From positions 620,001-684,000 of the forward strand of contig NZ_SCVC01000006.1 in NCBI RefSeq assembly GCF_004297405.1: a stretch of 64,000 nucleotides of DNA, written 5' to 3'. This DNA is from Reyranella sp. Its GTDB lineage: Bacteria; Pseudomonadota; Alphaproteobacteria; Reyranellales; Reyranellaceae. The translations under genes and the position numbers were made by a program. The notes beneath the pieces were generated by a model, which ran no database searches, was not told the DNA's origin, and saw nothing but the letters and a program-made list of their open reading frames with translations. This document shows positions 17,110 to 26,299 of the stretch, piece by piece. Numbering within the stretch: the stretch's first letter is position 1; each line of letters opens with the position of its first letter.

Positions 17110-19128
17110 ATGGCAAAGAACGGCGATCTGTTCGATCGGTCGGGGGGCGGCAAGCGTGCCGCCGCGGCCAAGGACAATTCCTACACCGCCCGCGATATCG
17201 AGGTGCTGGAGGGGCTCGAACCTGTCCGCAAGCGCCCCGGCATGTATATCGGCGGCACCGATGAACGGGCCATGCACCACCTCGTCGCGGAGGTGCTCGA
17301 CAACTCGATGGACGAAGCTGTCGCGGGCCATGCCGACACGATCTGGCTGGAGGTCCTTGCCGGCAACCGCATCCTGGTTCGCGACAATGGCCGCGGCATT
17401 CCGACCGACCCGCACCCGAAGTTCAAGAACAAGTCGGCGCTCGAGGTGATCCTCACCACGCTGCACTCCGGCGGCAAGTTCAACAACAAGGTCTATGCCA
17501 CCTCGGGCGGTCTGCATGGCGTCGGCGTCTCGGTCGTCAACGCGCTGTCCGACGAGCTGATCGTCGAGGTCGCACGCGACCGGCAGGCGTGGGTGCAGAC
17601 TTTCTCGCGCGGTCTGCCGACGACCAAGCTCAAGTCGGCGGGCCCCGCCCCCAACCGGCGCGGCACGACGGTCACCTTCCATCCCGATCCCGAGATCTTC
17701 GGCAAGCAAGCGTTCGTGCCGGAGCGGCTCTACCGCATGGTGCGCTCCAAGGCGTACCTGTTCCGTGGGGTCGAGATCCGCTGGAAATGCGACAAGTCCC
17801 TGCTGCCCAAGAGCGGCGAGATTCCCGAGGAAGAAACCTTCCACTTTCCCGGTGGCCTTAAAGACTATGTGACCTCCGAGATTGGCGCGCGCGCTACCGT
17901 GGTGCCGCAGCCCTTCGCTGGCGAAGCCAAGAGCGAGAACAACGGCACGGCTGGCGGCAAGGTCGAATGGGCCGTGTGGTGGCCGAGCGACGAAGAAGGC
18001 TTCGTCCGCTCCTACTGCAACACGGTGCCGACGGCCGAAGGCGGCACGCATGAATCGGGCTTCCGCAGCGCCCTGGTGCGTGGCCTCAAGCGTTACGCAG
18101 AGTTGACCGGCAATCGCAAGGGCTCTGTCATCACGGCCGACGACGTGCTGGATGGTGCCGCCGGTCTGGTTTCGGTGTTCATCGAGCAGCCGCAGTTCCA
18201 GGGCCAGACCAAGGAAAAGCTGGTCAGCGTCGAAGCGACCAAGCTGGTCGAGACCATCGTCGGCGACAATTTCGAGCATTGGCTGACCGGCGACAAGGAA
18301 GCCGGCAACGTCCTGCTCGAGCATGTGGTCGCCAAGGCCGAGGAGCGGCTGCGTCGCAAGCAGGATCGCGAACAGCAGCGCAAGACCGCGACGCGCAAGC
18401 TCCGGCTTCCCGGCAAGCTCGCGGACTGCAGCAGCTCGGCCTCGGTCGGCACCGAAATTTTCCTGGTCGAAGGCGATTCGGCCGGCGGTTCGGCCAAGGC
18501 CGCGCGCAACCGCGAGACTCAGGCGATCCTGCCGCTGCGCGGCAAGATCCTGAACGTGGCCAGCGCCAGCGCCGACAAGCTGCGCGAGAACCAGGAAGTG
18601 CAGGATTTGATCCAGGCGCTGGGCTGTGGCACCGGCGCCCACTACAACGACGACCGCCTGCGCTACGAGCGGGTCATCATCATGACCGACGCCGACGTCG
18701 ACGGCGCGCACATCGCCTCGCTGCTGATGACGTTCTTCTATCGCGAGATGCCGAAGCTGATCGAGAACGGCCATCTCTTCCTGGCGCAACCTCCGCTCTT
18801 CCGCATCAGCAAGGGCGGCAAGACCGAGTATGCCCAGGACGACACGCAGAAGGACGAGCTGGTCCGCACGCAGTTCGGCGGCAAGGCCGACATCACGCGC
18901 TTCAAGGGTCTAGGCGAGATGCAGTCGGTCCACCTGCGCGAGACGACCATGGACCCGACCAAGCGCGTTCTCCTGAAGGTGGACGTGCCGACAGCCGCCA
19001 GCTCCGACGATCGCCGCGAGGAGATGCGCACACGCACCCTGGTCGAAGATCTGATGGGCCGGAAGCCCGAGAAGCGCTACGCCTTCATCCAGGAAAACGC
19101 CAAGTTTGCCAGAGACTTGGACGTCTGA
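17110..19128 (+). CDS. parE: DNA topoisomerase IV subunit B
   Basis: A 672-residue type IIA topoisomerase ATPase subunit. The GHKL ATPase site is visible in VLDNSMDEA, DNGRGIPTD and the lid motif TSGGLHGVGVSVVNALS. The TOPRIM domain shows EGDSAGGSAK (about 453) and the metal site TDADVDGAHI (about 527). The C-terminal TOPRIM-linked part has RFKGLGEM. Length and the absence of the long insert found in many GyrB point to ParE, which with ParC decatenates daughter chromosomes. The ATG at 17110 fits the family start; earlier ATGs (for example 17053) are open in frame. The gene stands alone, with parC not in the window. Confidence 0.95.
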   Translation: MAKNGDLFDRSGGGKRAAAAKDNSYTARDIEVLEGLEPVRKRPGMYIGGTDERAMHHLVAEVLDNSMDEAVAGHADTIWLEVLAGNRILVRDNGRGIPTDPHPKFKNKSALEVILTTLHSGGKFNNKVYATSGGLHGVGVSVVNALSDELIVEVARDRQAWVQTFSRGLPTTKLKSAGPAPNRRGTTVTFHPDPEIFGKQAFVPERLYRMVRSKAYLFRGVEIRWKCDKSLLPKSGEIPEEETFHFPGGLKDYVTSEIGARATVVPQPFAGEAKSENNGTAGGKVEWAVWWPSDEEGFVRSYCNTVPTAEGGTHESGFRSALVRGLKRYAELTGNRKGSVITADDVLDGAAGLVSVFIEQPQFQGQTKEKLVSVEATKLVETIVGDNFEHWLTGDKEAGNVLLEHVVAKAEERLRRKQDREQQRKTATRKLRLPGKLADCSSSASVGTEIFLVEGDSAGGSAKAARNRETQAILPLRGKILNVASASADKLRENQEVQDLIQALGCGTGAHYNDDRLRYERVIIMTDADVDGAHIASLLMTFFYREMPKLIENGHLFLAQPPLFRISKGGKTEYAQDDTQKDELVRTQFGGKADITRFKGLGEMQSVHLRETTMDPTKRVLLKVDVPTAASSDDRREEMRTRTLVEDLMGRKPEKRYAFIQENAKFARDLDV

Positions 19129-19209
19129 CCTCTGCGCGCAATAATGTGACTGAGCAGGATCGCGCGGCGGGCGTAGTATCTGCCAACGTTGTGCGTCAAG
19201 GAGACCGTC

Positions 19210-19773
19210 ATGCGCCTTAGGAAGAAGATCGCTGCCGCCTTGCTCGCGATCGCGGCCATCCCGGGTGCGGTCTACGCCGCGGCGATCAACGACACCTGGT
19301 ACGCGGTGCAGTACGATTACAGCGAGTTCTTCGCCGCGACCGATCACAAGAACTTCCAGGTCATCCTGGCTGGCGACCTGTTTCCCGGCGTCGACCCGAC
19401 AACAGTTGCGCGAGATCTTTTGCCTGTGATGCAGGCCGCAAAGCCGAGGCCTGCCCTCACCTTCACTTACGACAAGCCGCCAGAGCCGCCCCGGCCCGAT
19501 TACAGGCTTTATCTGGTCGCGAACCCGGCGAACGATCTCGGCGGCGACAGCATTTGTCGAGGCACGACCCGCTTCAAGCCGGCTCAGACGGGCATCTTTA
19601 GTGTCTTTGCCGTCTACTGCCGCAATGACATGACCATGTCCCAAGCGTCCGTCCGGACACCCGCGACCGGCCCGACAGATCCTCGGATTGCCGAGGCGTT
19701 TCGCGAGCTGTTCATGGTCGTGTTCTCTGACTCTCCGGCACTCAGGCCGTATGGTGGGACGGACCGACGCTAG
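19210..19773 (+). CDS. Small exported hypothetical protein
   Basis: A 187-residue protein I do not recognise. It starts at an ATG six bases after a good AAGGAG and has a signal peptide of about 23 residues (basic RLRKK, hydrophobic core, then AVYA). The mature part has two Cys (in SICRG and VYCRN) that could form a disulfide, a Pro-rich stretch KPPEPPRPD, and otherwise ordinary composition. A periplasmic location is inferred. It lies between parE and pyrD on the same strand, with 81 bp before it, and may be transcribed alone. No function can be assigned from sequence. Confidence 0.7.
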   Translation: MRLRKKIAAALLAIAAIPGAVYAAAINDTWYAVQYDYSEFFAATDHKNFQVILAGDLFPGVDPTTVARDLLPVMQAAKPRPALTFTYDKPPEPPRPDYRLYLVANPANDLGGDSICRGTTRFKPAQTGIFSVFAVYCRNDMTMSQASVRTPATGPTDPRIAEAFRELFMVVFSDSPALRPYGGTDRR

Positions 19774-19827
19774 GCGAGCCGCGCTCTTTCAAGCGCTCCA
19801 CAGGACATCTCTGCTACCCAGACGGAA

Positions 19828-20874
19828 ATGGCCGTCTGGTACTCCCTGATCGATCTCGTCCTTTCGCGCATCGACGCGGAAGCCGCACATGGGCTCGCCT
19901 TGCGGGCACTGAAGAGCGGGCTGACACCCGGCGATAGCCGCGACGATCCACCGTCGCTCAGCGTCAGCGTCTGGGGCCGCCACCTGCCGAACCCGATCGG
20001 TCTCGCCGCCGGCTTCGACAAGAACGCCGAAGTCGCCGATGCGATGCTGAACCTGGGCTTCGGCCTGGTCGAGATCGGAAGCGTGACACCGCGGCCGCAG
20101 GCGGGAAATCCGCGGCCCCGCCTCTTCCGGCTGGCCGAGGATCGTGGCGTGATCAATCGTATGGGATTTCCCGGCCAAGGGCTCGACGCCGCGCGGTCGC
20201 GGCTAGCCACCCGTCCACGCCGTGGCTTTGTCGGGGTCAATGTCGGGGCCAATAAGGACAGCACCGACCGCGCCGCCGACTATGTCACCGGCTGCGTAGC
20301 GCTGGCCCCCTATGCCGACTATCTCGTGTGCAACGTCTCCTCGCCCAACACGCCGGGGCTGCGTAACTTGCAGGGCCGCACCGAGCTGGCCGGACTCCTG
20401 AAGCGCGTCCAGGACGCGATCGCGGCCAAGCCGGTGCCGCTCGTGGTCAAGATCGCGCCCGATGCTACCGATGACGATCTCGACGATATCGTCGCGGTTT
20501 GCCGCGAACTTCGTCTCGACGGCATGATCGTCGGCAACACGACTCTGTCACGCCCGGCTTTCCTGCAGTCGCCTCGGCGCGACGAGACGGGTGGTCTCTC
20601 CGGCGCCCCTCTCACGGCCTTGTCGACCGAAGTCCTGCGCAAGACGGCGCGGCGAGTCGAGAAGCAGTTTCCCCTGATTGGCTGCGGCGGTGTCGGCTCG
20701 GGCGCCGACGCCTACGCGAAGATCCGTGCCGGTGCGACCCTGGTGCAGCTCTACTCGGCTATGGTCTTCGAAGGACCACCGATCATCCGACGCATCAAGG
20801 ACGAGCTTGCTGCCCTTTTGGCGCGCGATGGCTTCTCATCCGTCGATGCTGCCATAGGCGCCGATCTACGCTGA
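19828..20874 (+). CDS. pyrD: Dihydroorotate dehydrogenase (quinone), class 2
   Basis: A 348-residue FMN enzyme of pyrimidine synthesis that oxidises dihydroorotate to orotate and passes electrons to quinone. Class 2 features are seen: an N-terminal membrane-associating helix region before the barrel, FMN-binding LAAGFDKNAE, the catalytic-base serine in NVSSPNTPGLR (about 169), and the C-terminal GCGGVGSGADAYAKIRAGA phosphate loop. Length is normal. ATG start. Its 3' end overlaps, tail to tail by 9 bp, the Rieske oxygenase gene on the other strand. Confidence 0.95.
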   Translation: MAVWYSLIDLVLSRIDAEAAHGLALRALKSGLTPGDSRDDPPSLSVSVWGRHLPNPIGLAAGFDKNAEVADAMLNLGFGLVEIGSVTPRPQAGNPRPRLFRLAEDRGVINRMGFPGQGLDAARSRLATRPRRGFVGVNVGANKDSTDRAADYVTGCVALAPYADYLVCNVSSPNTPGLRNLQGRTELAGLLKRVQDAIAAKPVPLVVKIAPDATDDDLDDIVAVCRELRLDGMIVGNTTLSRPAFLQSPRRDETGGLSGAPLTALSTEVLRKTARRVEKQFPLIGCGGVGSGADAYAKIRAGATLVQLYSAMVFEGPPIIRRIKDELAALLARDGFSSVDAAIGADLR

Positions 20875-22056
20875 CGCCTCATCGAGATACTGGCCTGCAT
20901 CGAACCTGACATAGGCCTCGGCCTCGTCGAAGGTGACGCCCAGTGGATCGCCGCCGCTCGCCACGATGTCGATCTGCTTCTGCAGCAAGATGCGCAGCAT
21001 CGAGACGCCCTGGTCGGACGACATCAGATGTTCCTCGGAATGAAAAGTGATAGGCCCCTGCCCGACCTGGGCTTCGACATCGCCGGGAAACTTCTGGTGC
21101 TCGGCGGCCGTCAGCTCGGCCCAAGCCTTGCCGTTATAGCGTGACTTGAACTTGGCGAGTTCGCCCTTCTCGCGCACTCGGCCAGCCACATAGATGCGGT
21201 AGTGCGTATCGTCGATCGGCAGGGTCCAGCCGATCGACTCGACCATGCCGTATTGCGCCACTCTCGGGTTCGGCACCACGCGCAAGGTCGGCACGACTGC
21301 CTCTGTGACTCGGCGAAAGCGCTTGCCGTCCGGCCCTGGCCGGATCGAGGTCGATTTAACACCCTGGCCGCCATACTCGAACTTCACCTTGGGGAATGCC
21401 GCCATCTGCTCCACGAACTGCGGGCCGCTGAAGGTCCCATGCAGGATTGGCACATGGTAGGGATCGACGACGTTCTCGAAATGCTGCAACCAATTGCACG
21501 GAGCGATCACGATGCCGCCGCTGCCGATGCTCGAATCGTCGGCTTCGACGAACTCACCCGGCTCCATGACTTCGAGGCATTCGTAGCGCGGCAGTACCGG
21601 CTTCCTTTCCGGCGGTCCGAGATAGGCGAAGACCAGACCGTAGCGTTCCTCCACCGGATACCAGGGTTGCCGTACCCGCTGGCACTGCGGGCCGGTCGGA
21701 TTAGGCTCGCATGGCATTTCGAGGCAATGGCCTTCGACGTCGAACAGCCAACCATGGTAGCAGCAGCGGATGCCGCGCTCCTCCACTTTGCCGTAATAGA
21801 GCGTCGTGCCGCGATGGCAACAGCGCGGATAGACCAACCCGGCGCGACCTTGCCCATCGCGGAAGAGGATCAGTTCCTCGCCCAGGATCTTTACGGGCCG
21901 TGGCGTATCGACCGCATCGCTGCTCAAGCCCACTGGATGCCAGTAGCGCCGCAGCAATTCGCCCATCGGCGTACCGCGGCCGACTTCGGTGAGCCTAGCA
22001 TTGTGGCTCGGCGACTTCAGCGTGTAGGCGGAGCGGATGTCGGCGGTCGTACTCAT
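20866..22056 (-). CDS. Rieske-type aromatic ring-hydroxylating dioxygenase, alpha subunit
   Basis: A 396-residue oxygenase component. The Rieske [2Fe-2S] ligands are in CCHRG (about 78-82) and CCYHGW (about 99-104), and the mononuclear iron site is HFENVVDPYHVPILHG (about 190-206). This layout fits the single-component oxygenase branch related to vanillate demethylase and phthalate oxygenases, which takes electrons from a separate reductase not found in this window. GAGAGGAAG precedes the ATG. A Bug solute-binding protein gene follows 14 bp downstream of it in the reverse order of transcription, so uptake and oxidation of an aromatic or similar acid may be linked. Confidence 0.92.
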   Translation of the reverse strand: MSTTADIRSAYTLKSPSHNARLTEVGRGTPMGELLRRYWHPVGLSSDAVDTPRPVKILGEELILFRDGQGRAGLVYPRCCHRGTTLYYGKVEERGIRCCYHGWLFDVEGHCLEMPCEPNPTGPQCQRVRQPWYPVEERYGLVFAYLGPPERKPVLPRYECLEVMEPGEFVEADDSSIGSGGIVIAPCNWLQHFENVVDPYHVPILHGTFSGPQFVEQMAAFPKVKFEYGGQGVKSTSIRPGPDGKRFRRVTEAVVPTLRVVPNPRVAQYGMVESIGWTLPIDDTHYRIYVAGRVREKGELAKFKSRYNGKAWAELTAAEHQKFPGDVEAQVGQGPITFHSEEHLMSSDQGVSMLRILLQKQIDIVASGGDPLGVTFDEAEAYVRFDAGQYLDEASA

Positions 22057-22069
22057 GCGGCTTCCTCTC

Positions 22070-23056
22070 CTATTCGACCTTGGCGCCGGACTGCTGGATC
22101 AGCTCCGCCCAGATCGGCGTCTCGCGCTTCAGCACCGCAGTGAGTTCGGCTGGTGTCGATCCGATGGGCGTCTGCCCCTGCTCGATCATCTTCTGGGCGA
22201 CAGCAGGTTCGTCGATCACGGCTTTAATCGCCTGCTGCATCCGGTCGACGATATCGATGGGGGTGCCGGCCGGTGCGTAAGCCGCGACGAACAGGCTGAG
22301 ATCGAAACCCGCGACGAGCTGTTCGGCGAAGGTGCTGACTTCAGGAACCGACGCCGAGCGCTTGGCGCCGGCGACCGCGAGCGGTTTCACGCGGCCCGCC
22401 GCTATCTGTGGCTTGGCGCTGGTCGGGCTCGCCCAGGTGATATCGAGGCCACCGTTGGCCACGTCCTGGAGCGCTGGGACATCGCCACGATACGGAACGT
22501 GGCTATAGGCGCCGCCCAAAGCACGCTCGAACATCAGGCCATAGAGATGCCCGCTCGACCCGATGCCCCAGCTTCCGTAGGTCGCCGGTCGGCCGAGCGC
22601 CTTCACCCAGGCGCCCATGCTGCGCAGATCGTCGAACGGTGCATCGGCCTTCACCAGGACAAGGATAGTGCCGAGCGACACCAGCGATACCGGCACCAGA
22701 TCCTTGGCCGGATCGAACGGCAGCCTGGCGTAGAGCGACGGATTGTTGGTGTGTGTGGAGTTGGTCGTGATCAGGAAGGTGTAGCCATCGGGCGCGGCCT
22801 TCGCGACGATCTCCGAACCGACGATGGTGTTGGCGCCGGGCTTCGGGTCGACCAGCACCTGCTGCCCGAGCTTCGCGGAGAGTCCGTCGGCGATGACCCG
22901 GACCAGCGCATCGATGGCGCCACCGGGATTGAACGGAACGACGATCCGGATGGGCTTGGTGGGCCAGGTCGGTTGCGCCCGGCCCGGTGTTCCCAGGAAG
23001 GGAGCGGAAAGCGCCGCTCCGACGATGGCTCGCCGACCGACTGCTTTCCGCTGCAT
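22070..23056 (-). CDS. Bug-family tripartite tricarboxylate transporter substrate-binding protein
   Basis: A 328-residue periplasmic binding protein. It starts with an Arg-containing signal (RRAIVGAALSAPFLGTPGRA) that could be read as Tat-like, then WPTKPIRIVVPFNPGGAIDALVR and DPKPGANTIVGSEIVA, the Bug hallmarks. A strong GGGAGG site precedes the ATG. It sits between ilvD (10 bp upstream) and the Rieske oxygenase gene, so the three form one minus-strand unit. It has no membrane partner here. The ligand is unknown; co-location with an oxygenase suggests an aromatic or branched carboxylate. Confidence 0.93.
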   Translation of the reverse strand: MQRKAVGRRAIVGAALSAPFLGTPGRAQPTWPTKPIRIVVPFNPGGAIDALVRVIADGLSAKLGQQVLVDPKPGANTIVGSEIVAKAAPDGYTFLITTNSTHTNNPSLYARLPFDPAKDLVPVSLVSLGTILVLVKADAPFDDLRSMGAWVKALGRPATYGSWGIGSSGHLYGLMFERALGGAYSHVPYRGDVPALQDVANGGLDITWASPTSAKPQIAAGRVKPLAVAGAKRSASVPEVSTFAEQLVAGFDLSLFVAAYAPAGTPIDIVDRMQQAIKAVIDEPAVAQKMIEQGQTPIGSTPAELTAVLKRETPIWAELIQQSGAKVE

Positions 23057-23066
23057 CCTCGCCTCC

Positions 23067-24818
23067 CTAGATGTCGACGAAGGTGTGGCTTTCCTTCTTC
23101 GCGCCCGGATGGGTCACAGCACCGTCGACCGCCGGGCCGACGAGCTGTGCGTACTTCCAGAGCGCGCCCGCCGTGTAGCCATTCTTTTTGGGCTTCCACG
23201 TCTTGGCGCGTTTCTTCAGTTCCTTCTCCGAGAGATCGACCGAAAGCCTGCCCTTCACGGCATCGATGGTGATCATATCGCCGTTCTTGAGCAAGCCGAT
23301 CGGGCCACCGATCTGAGCCTCGGGGCCGACATGGCCGACGCAGAAGCCGCGCGTGGCGCCGGAGAAGCGCCCGTCGGTGATCAGGGCAACCTTCTCGCCG
23401 GCACCGAGTCCGTAGAGCGCAGCCGTCGTCGACAGCATTTCGCGCATGCCCGGGCCACCTTTGGGGCCTTCGTAGCGGATGACGATCACGTCGCCTTCCT
23501 TGAACTTGCCCTTCACGACGGCGTTGAAGGCTGCCTCTTCGCTGTCGAAACAACGCGCCGGACCGGTGAAGACCAGACGCTGCATGCCGGCAACCTTCAC
23601 GATCGCACCGTCGGGCGCTAGGTTGCCCTTGAGACCGACGACACCGCCGGTCGGCGTGATGCAATCCTTCACGCGATAGACGACGTCCTGGTTCTCCGGG
23701 AACTTGATGCCCTTATGGTTCTCGGCCAGCGTCTTGCCGGTCGCCGTTAGCGTATCGCCGTGCAACAGGCCGGCATCGAGCAGCTCCTTGATGACGACCG
23801 GGATACCGCCGATCCCATAGAGATCGAAGGCGACGTACTTTCCGCCAGGCTTCAGGTCGGCGATGTACGGCGTCTTCTTGAAGATGCGCGCAACGTCGTG
23901 CAGGTCGAACTTGATGCCACATTCATGCGCCATCGCCGGCAGATGCAGGCCGGCATTCGTCGAGCCACCAGTCGCGGCGACGACGACCGCGGCGTTTTCG
24001 AAGGCTTCCCGGCTGCAGATGTCGCGTGGACGGATGCCGAGACGAAGCAGATTCATCGCCGCCTCACCCGAAGCTTCGGCGTACTGATCGCGCGTCTCGT
24101 AGGGCGCCGGCGCGCCGGCCGAGCCCGGCAGCGCAAGGCCGATCGCTTCGGAAACGCAGGCCATGGTGTTGGCGGTGAACTGGCCGCCGCACGAGCCGGC
24201 CGATGGACAGGCGGCGCACTCCAACTCGTGCAGGTCGGCATCGGAGAACTTACCGGCCGCATGCATGCCGACGCCTTCGAACACATCGACGACCGTAACG
24301 TCCTTGCCGCGGAACTTACCCGGCAGGATCGAGCCGCCATACATGAACACCGACGGCACGTTGAGTCGCAGCATGGCCATCATCATTCCGGGCAGCGACT
24401 TGTCGCAACCCGCCAGCGTCACCATCGCGTCGTAGCAATGGCCACGCATGGTGAGTTCGACGGAGTCGGCGATCAGGTCTCGGCTGGCCAGCGAAGACTT
24501 CATGCCTTGGTGGCCCATGGCGATGCCGTCGGTCACGGTAATGGTGGTGAACTCGCGAGGCGTTCCACCGCCACGATCCACGCCGATCTTCACGGCCTGG
24601 GCTTGGCGGTTCAGGGCAATGTTGCAAGGCGCCGCCTCGTTCCAGCAGGTCGCGACGCCGACGATCGGCTGGGCGATCTGCTTCTCGGTAAGGCCCATGG
24701 CATAGAGGTACGACCGGTGCGGCGCCCGCTCGGGGCCGACCGTCGTGTGCCGGCTCGGCATCTTCGCCTTGTCGAGGGTGGGGTTCGGATGGAGCCTGGG
24801 TTGCTTCTTCTTGGCCAT
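23067..24818 (-). CDS. ilvD: Dihydroxy-acid dehydratase
   Basis: A 583-residue Fe-S dehydratase that converts 2,3-dihydroxy acids to 2-keto acids in valine and isoleucine synthesis. The cluster-binding Cys are in [10 protein letters not shown] (about 57-64), [10 protein letters not shown] (about 139) and [17 protein letters not shown] (about 205), and the C-terminal [19 protein letters not shown] is diagnostic. The size and spacing fit the IlvD/Edd family; closely related sugar-acid dehydratases share these motifs, so the substrate is inferred. AAGG precedes the ATG. It is followed at 10 bp by a Bug protein gene and a Rieske oxygenase, an unusual setting for a purely biosynthetic enzyme. Confidence 0.88.
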   Translation of the reverse strand: MAKKKQPRLHPNPTLDKAKMPSRHTTVGPERAPHRSYLYAMGLTEKQIAQPIVGVATCWNEAAPCNIALNRQAQAVKIGVDRGGGTPREFTTITVTDGIAMGHQGMKSSLASRDLIADSVELTMRGHCYDAMVTLAGCDKSLPGMMMAMLRLNVPSVFMYGGSILPGKFRGKDVTVVDVFEGVGMHAAGKFSDADLHELECAACPSAGSCGGQFTANTMACVSEAIGLALPGSAGAPAPYETRDQYAEASGEAAMNLLRLGIRPRDICSREAFENAAVVVAATGGSTNAGLHLPAMAHECGIKFDLHDVARIFKKTPYIADLKPGGKYVAFDLYGIGGIPVVIKELLDAGLLHGDTLTATGKTLAENHKGIKFPENQDVVYRVKDCITPTGGVVGLKGNLAPDGAIVKVAGMQRLVFTGPARCFDSEEAAFNAVVKGKFKEGDVIVIRYEGPKGGPGMREMLSTTAALYGLGAGEKVALITDGRFSGATRGFCVGHVGPEAQIGGPIGLLKNGDMITIDAVKGRLSVDLSEKELKKRAKTWKPKKNGYTAGALWKYAQLVGPAVDGAVTHPGAKKESHTFVDI

Positions 24819-24885
24819 TTTACCTTGTCTCCGCCTGATCTTTGAACGGGCGGGACTTTAGCGACGACGGCGGCCAATGCCTAGC

Positions 24886-25764
24886 TCAGCTCCGCGGCCG
24901 TGTCTTGCCCTTGAGTGAGCAGAACACCAGCGCCACCGCCCCTGACTCACGGACCTGAGCCCCATGCTGGGCATAGTCTCTGGAGGTGATGGTCGTCCCA
25001 CCGGCCGTGACGTAGGGGACTTGGGTCGGCAGGAGTTCCTTCGCCCTTTGGGTCGGGGTCGTCGTCACGCGGCCGGCACGCTCCGAGTGCAAGACGGTGA
25101 TGCCCTGGACCGCGCCAGTACGATCGACCTGAGGACCACCCGAGATGCCCCCCAGCGATCCCGTCGAAGACGGGGACCGAGCTTGCTCGGCCCAGACCCA
25201 GCCACGCACGATCGGTGTACCGGGACGACCCGGCCGGATGCGCGCCATACCGACGAAGCGAGTGTAGAGCGACGACGGGATGCCCTGAGGGAAGCCATAG
25301 TGGAAGCCGTCCTGATCCATCACCGGCAGACGGTCGGTCAGATCGATCCGCGAGGCACCATCAGGCAGCGGTGACACGATCATGGCCACGTCCGCCGCGT
25401 CGTGCATCTTAACGCTCTGAACCTCCTGCCATTTACCCTGCACTCGGATGTAGGAGCGGTTGCAAGTCTCGACGACATGACGGGCCGTTACCCAGGTCCG
25501 CGGTGCGACCTGGAAGGCGGTGCCGATCGAGTCGCCCTGTACTGCCGACTCGCGAACACTAATATCGAAAATGGGTTGCTCCGGCGTCCGCCCGGCCGGT
25601 GGTGTTGCCGGTGTCGGGTTCGACCAGGCCGGCGGTTGCGCTGGAGACGGCGGCAACGGTCGCCGCGGACCGTCGAGGTCCTCGACCTCCGCGACCTTCG
25701 CAATCGTATAGAGCGCGGCAACGATTGCGATCCAGAGCAGCAGCCGCTTTAGCGTATCGTTCAT
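24886..25764 (-). CDS. Membrane-anchored trypsin-like serine protease
   Basis: A 292-residue protein with a single N-terminal hydrophobic helix (LLLWIAIVAALYTIA, about 8-22), a Pro-rich spacer (about 32-62) and a chymotrypsin-fold domain. The catalytic triad appears as His in VTARHVVETC (about 98), Asp in HDAADVAMIV (about 124) and Ser in GGISGGPQV (about 204). The domain lies on the periplasmic side if the helix is an uncleaved anchor. There is no PDZ domain, unlike DegP/DegS. It follows the DUF350 gene by 9 bp, so the two are almost certainly cotranscribed. Target unknown. Confidence 0.8.
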   Translation of the reverse strand: MNDTLKRLLLWIAIVAALYTIAKVAEVEDLDGPRRPLPPSPAQPPAWSNPTPATPPAGRTPEQPIFDISVRESAVQGDSIGTAFQVAPRTWVTARHVVETCNRSYIRVQGKWQEVQSVKMHDAADVAMIVSPLPDGASRIDLTDRLPVMDQDGFHYGFPQGIPSSLYTRFVGMARIRPGRPGTPIVRGWVWAEQARSPSSTGSLGGISGGPQVDRTGAVQGITVLHSERAGRVTTTPTQRAKELLPTQVPYVTAGGTTITSRDYAQHGAQVRESGAVALVFCSLKGKTRPRS

Positions 25765-25773
25765 CGCGTCTGG

Positions 25774-26190
25774 TCAGCCGGCGATGGCCGCGGCATTGAT
25801 GATGGCCACCGAGAGATGCGTCGCGCCCAATGCTGCAGCCGAAGCCATTTCTCCCCGTTCGATACGCGCTACCAATTCGTGGAAAATCAGGCGCGCCACG
25901 AAGAAAGTTCCGAGCTGGACGATCAACGCGACGATCCCCCAGACGATGATGTCGGGAATGCTCACGCTGCGCGCCAGGCACATGCCGAGCGGCAAGGCGA
26001 GCGACAGGATGGCTGCGCCGAAAGCGACGCCGGCCGCGGCGTTGTTCTCGCGGATCAGGCGGCTTTCCTTCTGGGGTGTCAGGGCTTGGTAAATCAGCAC
26101 GCCTGCAACCAGGATAAGCAGGGTCACGGCGAGGTGGGCCGCGAAAACTGGCAACGCTCTGATCGCGCTGGTCAGGATTGCGTCGAACAT
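25774..26190 (-). CDS. DUF350 family inner-membrane protein
   Basis: A 138-residue membrane protein with four hydrophobic helices in two similar pairs: AHLAVTLLILVAGVLIYQAL, VAFGAAILSLALPLGMCLA, DIIVWGIVALIVQLGTFFVA and a shorter C-terminal one. The pattern, with a polar KESRLIRENNAAAG loop, matches DUF350 (YjfL-like). I start at the ATG at 26190, which has GAGGGA just before it; the frame is open to 26232. It precedes a membrane-anchored serine protease gene by 9 bp. The family has no established biochemical function. Confidence 0.8.
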   Translation of the reverse strand: MFDAILTSAIRALPVFAAHLAVTLLILVAGVLIYQALTPQKESRLIRENNAAAGVAFGAAILSLALPLGMCLARSVSIPDIIVWGIVALIVQLGTFFVARLIFHELVARIERGEMASAAALGATHLSVAIINAAAIAG

Positions 26191-26299
26191 TCCCTCGTCT
26201 CTCCCAACTCCGGCGGCCACTGCTTGCCGCATCGCGGAAAACTATGCCGCAGACGCGGCGTGAACGACACCATACACTCGCCCGATAAGGGGGAACGCC

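Noticed and set aside
17068-18789. Long minus-strand open frame opposite parE
   Set aside because: Antisense shadow of a high-GC gene; parE has full catalytic motifs in the other frame.
19770-20264. Minus-strand open frame opposite the 5' half of pyrD
   Set aside because: Shadow of pyrD; no motif and no start signals.
24886-26190. DUF350/protease pair as an antiphage system
   Set aside because: No nuclease, sensor or other defence genes around; only a conserved-pair hypothesis is supported.
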